Assembly (NCBI RefSeq): GCF_050433125.1
Contig: NZ_JBNPXV010000011.1
Span: 62,001-126,000, forward strand
Length of the DNA stretch: 64,000 bases
DNA from: Roseimarinus sediminis
Lineage (GTDB): Bacteria > Bacteroidota > Bacteroidia > Bacteroidales > Prolixibacteraceae
Direction of reading: 5' to 3'
Shown here: positions 8,927 to 16,252 of the stretch, one piece after another
Numbering within the stretch: position 1 is the first letter of the stretch
How the letters are laid out: every line of letters starts with the position of its first letter
Made by a program: the position numbers and the translations under genes
The notes under the pieces: model-generated
Told to the model about the DNA's origin: nothing
Database searches by the model: none
What the model saw: the letters and a program-made list of their open reading frames with translations, nothing else

Positions 8927-9880
8927 ATGACAATACACTTGGAAAAAGGAAGAGCCAACCTCGAAGAATTCTCAGCCACATTGATCGAACTGGCACAAAC
9001 CGACCGGCAAATCATTGCTGTAACAAGCGATTCGCGCGGCTCGGGCAAACTGGTTCCTTTTGGTGAGCAATTTCCCGATCAAATCGTGGAAGTAGGCATT
9101 GCCGAACAAAACCTGGTAGGCGTTGCTGCCGGTCTGGCTTCGGCCGGAAAAAAAGTATTTGCCGTTTCACCGGCCTGCTTTCTGGCAACCCGTTCACTCG
9201 AACAGGTGAAAAACGATGTAGCCTATTCGAACCAGCCGGTAACACTGGTCGGAATCAGTGCAGGCGTAAGCTACGGAGCGCTTGGATCAACGCATCACTC
9301 ATTACACGATGTGGCGGCCTTACGCGCCATCAACAACATACAAATTATTGTTCCCGCCGATAATTTTGAGACTCGTGAGGCAGTTATTGCCGCGTCGAAA
9401 ACGGATCATCCTGTTTTTTTGAAATTTGGAAAGAAAGCAATGCCCCAACTGCCCCGTTTAAACAATCAATTTGAAATTGGGAAGGCATCAGTGATCAGCG
9501 AAGGAAATGATGTGGCTTTTATAGCCTGTGGCGAAACCGTGGCCCCGGCCTACGAAGCCGCACAGCTACTAAAAGAACAAGACATCAGCAGCAGGGTAAT
9601 CAGCATGCATACCCTTTCACCACTCGATAAAGCAGCTGTGCTTGAAGCAGCCAAATGCAAAGCAGTTGTGACCGTTGAAGAACATTCGGTACACGGCGGG
9701 CTGGGTGAAGCAGTTGCTGCCATACTGATGCAGGCCCGGATCAATGTTCCCTTCAAAATTGTGGGCATTCCCGATGAAGAAACAGTTGCCGGTTCGCAGG
9801 GTGAAATATTCAGGCATTACAGTATTACAGGCGAAGGACTTGCAGCAAGCGTAAAAGAATTACTCGTGAACAAAAGCTGA
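8927..9880 (+). CDS. Transketolase C-terminal (pyrimidine-binding) subunit
   Basis: A 317-residue partner to the preceding gene, carrying the pyrimidine-binding and C-terminal domains. GIAEQNLVGVAAGLA contains Glu60, the residue expected to activate the TPP pyrimidine from the second subunit. The C-terminal domain (VTVEEHSVHGGLGEAVAA) is typical of the transketolase/E1-beta superfamily. Together the two products should form a heteromeric enzyme transferring a two-carbon unit from a ketose phosphate to glyceraldehyde 3-phosphate. In the apiose route this would turn apulose 4-phosphate into dihydroxyacetone phosphate plus xylulose 5-phosphate. It is the last gene of the operon; a terminator-like structure follows. 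Confidence 0.92.
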   Translation: MTIHLEKGRANLEEFSATLIELAQTDRQIIAVTSDSRGSGKLVPFGEQFPDQIVEVGIAEQNLVGVAAGLASAGKKVFAVSPACFLATRSLEQVKNDVAYSNQPVTLVGISAGVSYGALGSTHHSLHDVAALRAINNIQIIVPADNFETREAVIAASKTDHPVFLKFGKKAMPQLPRLNNQFEIGKASVISEGNDVAFIACGETVAPAYEAAQLLKEQDISSRVISMHTLSPLDKAAVLEAAKCKAVVTVEEHSVHGGLGEAVAAILMQARINVPFKIVGIPDEETVAGSQGEIFRHYSITGEGLAASVKELLVNKS

Positions 9881-9896
9881 ATAATTGAACCACAAT

Positions 9897-9952
9897 AGAA
9901 TCAATAGAGCACAATAGGAAATTTTTGAAAATTCAATATTGGATTCTTTTTT
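9897..9952 (+). terminator. Terminator-like hairpin after the transketolase genes
   Basis: AGAATCAATA (9897-9906) pairs with TATTGGATTCT (9937-9947) with one bulge, and is followed by a run of Ts to 9952. It lies 17 bp after the stop and separates the sugar operon from the GH127 gene. The loop is long, about 30 nt, and itself contains an AATTTT/AAAATT stem. Confidence 0.5.
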
Positions 9953-10021
9953 GAAAACAAAAAACGAATGCGTCCTGATGTGGCTTAATTAAAGGTAAGG
10001 CAGTACTAAAATTTAAAATAA

Positions 10022-12064
10022 ATGTATAAGATGAAGAGAATCGCTATCATTATTTCTGTTTTAACTGCCGGGTTTTGCAGCCTGAATGCTCAGGAAAGAA
10101 GCCTGGTCAATACTTCAGAAAGCCCTTTTGCGAAACTGAGCGGGGTAAACGTTGGCGAAGCGGCATGGACCGATGGTTTTTGGGCCGAACGCTATGAGGT
10201 ATGCATGCACAGCATGGTTCCACACATGATGGATCAATACCTCGACGACTCAGTGAGCCATGCCTTTCTGAATTTCGAAATTGCTGCCGGATTAAAAGAC
10301 GGTGAGCATTTTGGCCCTCCGTTTCACGATGGTGATTTCTACAAAATTTTCGAAGGACTCGTCATGGATTACGCTGCTACCCGCGATAAAAATATCAATG
10401 ACAGAATGGATCGCATGATCGAAGTGATTACTGCTAGCCAGCGTTCCGACGGCTACCTTCATACTCCCGTTGCCATTGCCACCCGCATGCACCCCGAGAA
10501 GAAACATGAGTTTTCGGAACGGCTCGATTTTGAAACCTACAACATGGGCCACCTGATGACACTGGCCACCCTGCATCACCGGGTAACCGGTCAGGAGAAT
10601 CTGCTCAATATTGCCAAAGCATCGGCCGATTTTCTTTACAAATATTACAAGGCCTATCCGGGTAAACTGGCCGACAACGCCATTTGCCCGTCGCATTACA
10701 TGGGAGTTACAGAGCTATACAGGAGCACCGGCGACGAGAAATACAAGGAACTTGCGAAAGGGCTGATCGACATCAGGGCCATGGTAAAAGAAGGCACCGA
10801 TCACAACCAGGATCGGATCCCTTTTAAACAACAAACCACCGCCATGGGACATGCAGTGCGTGCCAACTATCTGTATGCCGGTGCTGCCGATGTGTATGCC
10901 GAAACCGGTGACGATTCGGTGATGCACGCCCTTGAACAAATATGGAACGATGTAAGCAGCAACAAGCTATACATTACCGGTGCCACCGGTGCGCTGTACG
11001 ATGGTGTTTCTCCCAACGGAACCACCTACGATCAGCCTTCGATACAGCGCGTACATCAGGCTTACGGGCGCCCCTACGAACTGCCCAACCTGACTGCCCA
11101 CAACGAAAGCTGTGCCAACATTGGCAATCTGCTTTGGAACTGGCGCATGTTTGCCATTAGCGGTGAAGCGCGTTACATCGACGTGCTCGAACAGGTGGCC
11201 TACAACAGTCTGCTGGCCGGAGTAAGCCTCGACGGGAAAGGTTATTTTTACACCAATCCCTTAAGTGTGCATCATGAGCATGGCTTAAGCGATTCGCTGC
11301 GCTGGTCGAAAACACGCGAACCCTACATCAGCTACTGCAACTGCTGCCCGCCCAATACCATCCGCACCATTGCCCAAATGCAGGATTATGCCTATGCCCT
11401 TTCGGACAAAGGATTATGGATTAACCTGTACGGCAGTAGCGAACTTACTAGCACTATGAAAAACGGTTCAACCTTGTCGCTCAAACAGGAAAGTAATTAT
11501 CCCTGGGACGGAAATGTAAGCATCGTACTGAATGAATGCCCCAGCCAGTCATTCTCTATATTCGTGCGCATACCAGGGTGGGCTGACGCTGCCACGCTAA
11601 AAGTGAACGGCAGCACCATCACAAAACTAGCACAGGCAGGGACCTATTATGAAATTGAACGCAGCTGGAGCAAGGGGGATCAAATAGCCATTGAATTTCC
11701 GATGGAAGTAAAACTGATGACCGCCAATCCGCTGGTTGAAGCAACACGAAACCAGGTGGCCGTAATGCGCGGGCCGGTGGTTTACTGCCTCGAATCGGCT
11801 GACGTACCCAAAAACTATCAGCTTACCGACATCGTTCTCACTGCAGGAAAACCAATGAAAGCCAAAGCGGCCAACATTGCAGGCAGTAAAATGTATGTAA
11901 TCGAAGGCAGTGCATGGGCTTTACAAAACGAGAAAACTGCAGAACAATTGTATCACCCGCTAAAGGCTGACCGAAAGAAAACAAAAATACAGCTGGTACC
12001 CTATTATGCCTGGGGCAACCGTGGAAAGGGTGACATGAGTGTGTGGCTCCCCTTTTCTTATTAA
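10022..12064 (+). CDS. GH127-family glycosidase (beta-L-arabinofuranosidase fold)
   Basis: A 680-residue exported protein with signal peptide ending near AGFCSLNAQ, then the GH127 (alpha/alpha)6 barrel and C-terminal beta-sandwiches. The zinc/cysteine site is recognisable: Glu362 and Cys364 in NESCANIG, and Cys441/Cys442 in CNCCPPN, with the same 77-residue spacing as Cys340 to Cys417 in the Bifidobacterium enzyme HypBA1 (as I recall it). The position aligned with the HypBA1 acid/base Glu322 (16 residues before the first zinc Glu) is Gln346 here, in HQAYGRPYELPN. GH127 includes arabinofuranosidases and, in RG-II loci, an aceric acid hydrolase, so the substrate is open. ATGs at 10022 and 10031 are both possible starts. 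Confidence 0.88.
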   Translation: MYKMKRIAIIISVLTAGFCSLNAQERSLVNTSESPFAKLSGVNVGEAAWTDGFWAERYEVCMHSMVPHMMDQYLDDSVSHAFLNFEIAAGLKDGEHFGPPFHDGDFYKIFEGLVMDYAATRDKNINDRMDRMIEVITASQRSDGYLHTPVAIATRMHPEKKHEFSERLDFETYNMGHLMTLATLHHRVTGQENLLNIAKASADFLYKYYKAYPGKLADNAICPSHYMGVTELYRSTGDEKYKELAKGLIDIRAMVKEGTDHNQDRIPFKQQTTAMGHAVRANYLYAGAADVYAETGDDSVMHALEQIWNDVSSNKLYITGATGALYDGVSPNGTTYDQPSIQRVHQAYGRPYELPNLTAHNESCANIGNLLWNWRMFAISGEARYIDVLEQVAYNSLLAGVSLDGKGYFYTNPLSVHHEHGLSDSLRWSKTREPYISYCNCCPPNTIRTIAQMQDYAYALSDKGLWINLYGSSELTSTMKNGSTLSLKQESNYPWDGNVSIVLNECPSQSFSIFVRIPGWADAATLKVNGSTITKLAQAGTYYEIERSWSKGDQIAIEFPMEVKLMTANPLVEATRNQVAVMRGPVVYCLESADVPKNYQLTDIVLTAGKPMKAKAANIAGSKMYVIEGSAWALQNEKTAEQLYHPLKADRKKTKIQLVPYYAWGNRGKGDMSVWLPFSY

Positions 12065-12108
12065 GCATGAAGAATACACAAACAAAATAAAGAAACAAAG
12101 CACAACTG

Positions 12109-14838
12109 ATGATCAAACGACTATTCCTTTTTTCTGCACTGATATGTTTAACATTTTCACTGATAGCCGGCGGCACACACAGCCTGATGATTACCGAAAT
12201 GATGGCCGTAAACGGAAATACCCTTCAGGATGAAGACGGTGATTATCCCGACTGGATTGAAATTCACAACCCAAGCAGTGAGGCGGTCAATTTGTCGGGC
12301 TGGAGCCTCACCGACGACTGGTCGGAACCCGGTAAGTGGATTTTCCCGGCAACGATCATCGATGCAGGAGCATACATAGTGGTTTTTGCTTCGGATAAAA
12401 ACAGGAAAAATACCCCGGGAACACTTCATACCAATTTCAAACTATCGGGCTCGGGCGAATACCTTGCACTGAATGAACCCGGTGGTCAGGTGGCCTTCGA
12501 CTATGAAGAAATGTTTCCTGCCCAGCAAAAGGATGTTTCGTATGGCTGGTTAAATGGAATGAATGTATTTTTTACATCGCCTACTCCCGGACAGGCAAAC
12601 AGCGCCTCTGACCAGGCCCTTGATCCAGTATTCAGCAAAACACGCGGGTTTTATTCTGCTCCTTTCAAAGTTGAATTATCGGCTGCCCAAAGCGGTGTTG
12701 CTATTTATTTCACCACCGATGGAAGCATTCCAACAACAGCAAACGCCAGCCTTTACAGTCAGCCTATCGACATAACAACAACAAGCGTGGTGAGTGCAAT
12801 TGCCGTATCGGAAAATGACACCAGCAGCGTAGTGACGCACAGTTACCTCTTTGCTGCCGACATTGCCCTTCAGGCTGCTCAACACGAGGGCTATCCCAAT
12901 GAATGGAGCCGGTATGTGTACCAGGACCGTCGTGCGCCGGCCGACTATGAAATGGATCCCGAGGTGATTACCAATCCGTCTTACAGCGAACTCATCGACG
13001 ATGCATTGATGGCCGTGCCCTCGCTGTGCCTGATCAGTAACAGTTCCAACTTTTTCTCACACGAAGCAAATCATGAACAAGGTGGCATCTACATTTTTAC
13101 AGGAAAAAGTGGCGACGGGAGCATGGGGATTGACTGGGAACGACCTGCTTCGGTTGAATATATTGATCCGTCGACGGGCCAGAATTTTCAACTAAATTGT
13201 GCCCTTAAACTCCATGGGGGAAACAGTCGTGTGCCCGACAACAGCCAAAAGCATTCATTTCGCATCACCTTCAGGGAAAGCCATGGTCCTTCGAAACTGA
13301 ATTTCAACCTGTTTGACGACACACGCAAGCCAACCAACGAATTCAATGCCCTGGTGCTGCGCGCCGGCTATAACTACTCATGGACCAAAAACAGCAAGGC
13401 CCAAAATGTGAAGGCCGATTTTCTGCGCGATCCCTTTAGCAAAAACACTCAGCTCGACATGGGGCATCACTCGGCCCACAATCGCTTTGTTCATCTCTAC
13501 ATTAACGGTTTGTACTGGGGGCTTTATAATCTCTCGGAAAAAATCAACGACGACTTTATGGCTTCATACATGAACGGTGATGAAGATGACTGGGATGTGG
13601 TTAAAGATCACAACGGAACCGTCGATGGCAGCCGCAACGACTGGAATACATTGCTAAGTCTTTCGTCGAATACCCTAAGCAGTAACAGTGCCTACATGAA
13701 ACTGCTGGGGAAAAATCCCGATGGCACCGACAACCCCGCTTATCCCAAATACGTCGACGCAAAAAATCTGATCGATTACATCCTGCTTAATTTCTACATT
13801 GGAAATAAGGACTGGGATGGCAATAACTGGCTGGCTGCCCGTAACAAGGTCAATACAAAAAACGGCTTCAGGATGTTTGTGTGGGACGCTGAAACTTCGA
13901 TGATCAATCCACAGGAAAATATTGTAAAAATGAACGATGGTGAGCCAACCAGATTGTTCAATAACCTGCTTACAAACGACAACTTCAGGGTGCTGCTGGC
14001 CGATCGTATCCACAAGCATTTTTTCAATGGAGGTGCTTTAACTCCCGAAGCCACCAGCGAAAGGTACAGCGAACTAATCAATGAGATCGACTTCGCCATT
14101 ATTGCTGAGTCGGCACGCTGGGGCGATTACCGGCGCGATGTGCACAACATTGGCGACGGAGCCGAACTGTACACCCGCAATGACCACTGGTTACCTGAAG
14201 TCGAAAATCAGCTAAACAGCTACTATCCGGCTCGAACACAAACCGTTTTCAAACAGCTGAAAAATGCCGGTTTCTATCCATCGCTCAACGCTCCCCTTTT
14301 CAGTCATTATGAAGCCAAAGTGGAAAGTCCCCTTGAATTTACGATGGAAAACCCGAATGCTTCGGGCGAGCTGTACTACACTACCGATGACAGCGATCCG
14401 CGCAATACCGACGGCGGGCTATCGGCTTCGGCCCTTCCCTATCATGGACCGATCACCATTGGCGCTAAAGGAACCATCAGGGCGAGGGTGAAATCGGGTA
14501 CTACCTGGTCGGCCATCAGCAAAGCTGAGTTCAGGAGCGATCTGAACGGTGACTTTGTAACTTCGGATGATGAACTACAGTTAGTAAGTGCCAGTTGTTA
14601 TCCCAACCCGGTGAGCGAACGGGCCACCATAAGCTACTATTTGCCAAACAACAGCATGGTCAATGCTGCCATATACTCTCTCGACGGAAGATTGGTGAAA
14701 CAGCTTTACAAAGGGAACCAACAAAGTGGAAACCAACACCTCTACTGGAATCCTGAGACACAGAAAAACGGAGTTTATTTCTACAACATCATGGTTGATG
14801 GACGACGGTTCAGTGGAAAGATTGTATTGGCACGGTAG
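12109..14838 (+). CDS. T9SS-exported CotH-kinase/lamin-tail protein
   Basis: A 909-residue secreted multidomain protein. After a signal peptide (about 1-21) come a lamin-tail-type domain (about 24-150, with DYPDWIEIHNPSSEAVNLSG), a chitobiase-like beta-sandwich (YFTTDGSIPTTANASLYS, about 195-212), a CotH-like atypical kinase domain (about 320-680), a second chitobiase-like motif (YYTTDDSDPRNTDGG) and a C-terminal T9SS sorting domain (YPNPVSERATISYYL to the end). CotH domains are atypical protein kinases in spore coat proteins; in secreted Bacteroidota proteins the role is unproven. It starts 44 bp after the GH127 gene and is probably co-transcribed. Surface attachment or release by T9SS is expected; a role in polysaccharide binding is inference. 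Confidence 0.85.
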   Translation: MIKRLFLFSALICLTFSLIAGGTHSLMITEMMAVNGNTLQDEDGDYPDWIEIHNPSSEAVNLSGWSLTDDWSEPGKWIFPATIIDAGAYIVVFASDKNRKNTPGTLHTNFKLSGSGEYLALNEPGGQVAFDYEEMFPAQQKDVSYGWLNGMNVFFTSPTPGQANSASDQALDPVFSKTRGFYSAPFKVELSAAQSGVAIYFTTDGSIPTTANASLYSQPIDITTTSVVSAIAVSENDTSSVVTHSYLFAADIALQAAQHEGYPNEWSRYVYQDRRAPADYEMDPEVITNPSYSELIDDALMAVPSLCLISNSSNFFSHEANHEQGGIYIFTGKSGDGSMGIDWERPASVEYIDPSTGQNFQLNCALKLHGGNSRVPDNSQKHSFRITFRESHGPSKLNFNLFDDTRKPTNEFNALVLRAGYNYSWTKNSKAQNVKADFLRDPFSKNTQLDMGHHSAHNRFVHLYINGLYWGLYNLSEKINDDFMASYMNGDEDDWDVVKDHNGTVDGSRNDWNTLLSLSSNTLSSNSAYMKLLGKNPDGTDNPAYPKYVDAKNLIDYILLNFYIGNKDWDGNNWLAARNKVNTKNGFRMFVWDAETSMINPQENIVKMNDGEPTRLFNNLLTNDNFRVLLADRIHKHFFNGGALTPEATSERYSELINEIDFAIIAESARWGDYRRDVHNIGDGAELYTRNDHWLPEVENQLNSYYPARTQTVFKQLKNAGFYPSLNAPLFSHYEAKVESPLEFTMENPNASGELYYTTDDSDPRNTDGGLSASALPYHGPITIGAKGTIRARVKSGTTWSAISKAEFRSDLNGDFVTSDDELQLVSASCYPNPVSERATISYYLPNNSMVNAAIYSLDGRLVKQLYKGNQQSGNQHLYWNPETQKNGVYFYNIMVDGRRFSGKIVLAR

Positions 14839-14867
14839 TCTCAAAATATTTTTGCCTAAAAACATAG

Positions 14868-14901
14868 AATGAAAAGCGACTCAATTGGATAGCTTTTCAT
14901 T
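14868..14901. terminator. Bidirectional terminator hairpin between convergent genes
   Basis: AATGAAAAGC (14868-14877) and GCTTTTCATT (14892-14901) form a perfect 10-bp stem with a 14-nt loop, in the 102-bp gap between converging genes. T-rich sequence follows on the + strand and a short T run lies downstream on the - strand. Confidence 0.6.
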
Positions 14902-14940
14902 TTCTGATGGATAAAGTTCCTTGGTCGACAAATATTTCAA

Positions 14941-16137
14941 TTAATATAAAAAACCGAAAAGCCATAAGGGAATTATCCTATCGAACCCTGTTTCGATATT
15001 ATCTTTTGCGATAAAACTATGTTCAATTCCGGCTAGCTGTTTTTTAGTTTTCTGCGGCCCTCCAATTTCAAACGTGAATTGGTTATCAACCATAAAATCA
15101 CCATGCTTAGGCAATGTAATCCTGTGCCTACTGCTCACTTGATTCAAAAAAAATGTTTCCCTCAAAGCACCGGTATTCGGTTCCCTGTTTATTGCAAGGG
15201 CCCAAGCCAGTGATGTATTTTGAAGATATAGCTTCTCGGGTTTGGTCAGATATCCTGTTGGGGAACTGTCCTGCCGCAACATGATCAGTAAATCGGCCCT
15301 CACCATCAAGTCAATCATCTTCAACAAAATATCCCTGGCTATTCCCGATTTACGACTTAGCTCCGATATATTGGGTTTAAAAGGTGCACTTTCAGCAATC
15401 ATTGCAAGTATTTTCTGCATTGCCACAATGCTGGAATAACTAAACGATGACAACGCCATCAAATCGCTTTCGATGATGGTTTTAACCGTTGCCATCACCT
15501 GATCATAATAAAGCAAAGGGTTCTCGAAATAATATGGATAAGCTCCTCCTTTTAGATATTCAGAAAAAAAAGGCAATGCCCGTACCTTTTGATTAACTTC
15601 AACAGCCATTTTAGCAGGGTCTTCGATGATTTGCTTTAAGCTTACCGGCTGAATTTCAATTCCTGTTTTAAAATGCACAAATTCACGGAATGAAAGGTTG
15701 TGCAAATGATACATGTATGCACGGCGACTCAAATCGGCCTTAGCATGTTGCAATAACAAAGCCGATGATCCGGAAAAGACAATTTGCAGTGAAGGGAAAT
15801 CGTCAAAAATGCTTTTCAATTCGATAGCCCAATCGGGATATTTATGTACTTCATCAAGAAATAAGATCTTGCCTCCCTGCTTATAAAAATGGTCGGCCAT
15901 TTCATACAACGATTCATTAAAAAGTACCAAGCGGTCTAGCGAAATATACAAAGCATCGCGACTCCCCTTATACTGTAATTTCAGTCGCTGAAGCATTAAT
16001 GTGGTTTTACCGGTGCCCCTTGCCCCTAAAATGCCAATTAAACGTAGATCCCAATTGATATCCATATACAGATATCTGACAATTCGGGTTGAAGTTGCCT
16101 GAATCAGACGTGCAGAAGTATCATAATATTTATCCAT
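14941..16137 (-). CDS. AAA-type ATPase with DUF4143-type C-terminus
   Basis: A 398-residue protein of the widespread prokaryotic ATPase/DUF4143 group. GARGTGKTT near residues 38-46 is the Walker A loop and ILFLDEVHKYPDW near 91-103 the Walker B/sensor region; the C-terminal half (FSSIVAMQKILAMIAESAPF, then FEIGG and the tail) resembles the nuclease-like DUF4143 part. No signal peptide is seen. The group has no settled function. The gene is convergent with the CotH gene, unrelated to pectin use and visibly A+T-richer than its neighbours, so it looks like an inserted passenger. Three palindromic repeats immediately upstream suggest autoregulation. Confidence 0.8.
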   Translation of the reverse strand: MDKYYDTSARLIQATSTRIVRYLYMDINWDLRLIGILGARGTGKTTLMLQRLKLQYKGSRDALYISLDRLVLFNESLYEMADHFYKQGGKILFLDEVHKYPDWAIELKSIFDDFPSLQIVFSGSSALLLQHAKADLSRRAYMYHLHNLSFREFVHFKTGIEIQPVSLKQIIEDPAKMAVEVNQKVRALPFFSEYLKGGAYPYYFENPLLYYDQVMATVKTIIESDLMALSSFSYSSIVAMQKILAMIAESAPFKPNISELSRKSGIARDILLKMIDLMVRADLLIMLRQDSSPTGYLTKPEKLYLQNTSLAWALAINREPNTGALRETFFLNQVSSRHRITLPKHGDFMVDNQFTFEIGGPQKTKKQLAGIEHSFIAKDNIETGFDRIIPLWLFGFLY

Positions 16138-16222
16138 TTGTTGTTTTTTTACAACACAAATGTAGTCGTTTTGTTGTTTTTTTACAACAACAAGTAATCA
16201 ATTCTGTTGTTTTTTTACAACA
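16138..16222. promoter_or_regulatory. Three-copy palindromic operator-like array at 33-bp spacing
   Basis: A 19-bp sequence (TTGTTG, seven Ts, ACAACA) occurs at 16138-16156 and 16171-16189, and with one mismatch at 16204-16222. The start-to-start distance is exactly 33 bp, about three helical turns, with unrelated 14-bp spacers. Each copy is an inverted repeat (TGTTGT/ACAACA). On the minus strand TACATTTG (16157-16164) between copies 1 and 2 matches the TAnnTTTG -7 element, so the array would overlap the ATPase promoter and transcript start. Confidence 0.65.
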
Positions 16223-16252
16223 AAATACGGAAAACATAAAAATCTATTGAAA

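Noticed and set aside
8054..9880. Frameshifted single transketolase gene
   Set aside because: Each half has its own start, the gap is 21 bp with a proper stop, and both halves are complete domains. This is the known two-subunit arrangement, not a broken gene.
16138..16222. CRISPR-like array
   Set aside because: Repeats of 19 bp and spacers of only 14 bp are too short, there are just three copies and no cas genes. The promoter position fits an operator array better.
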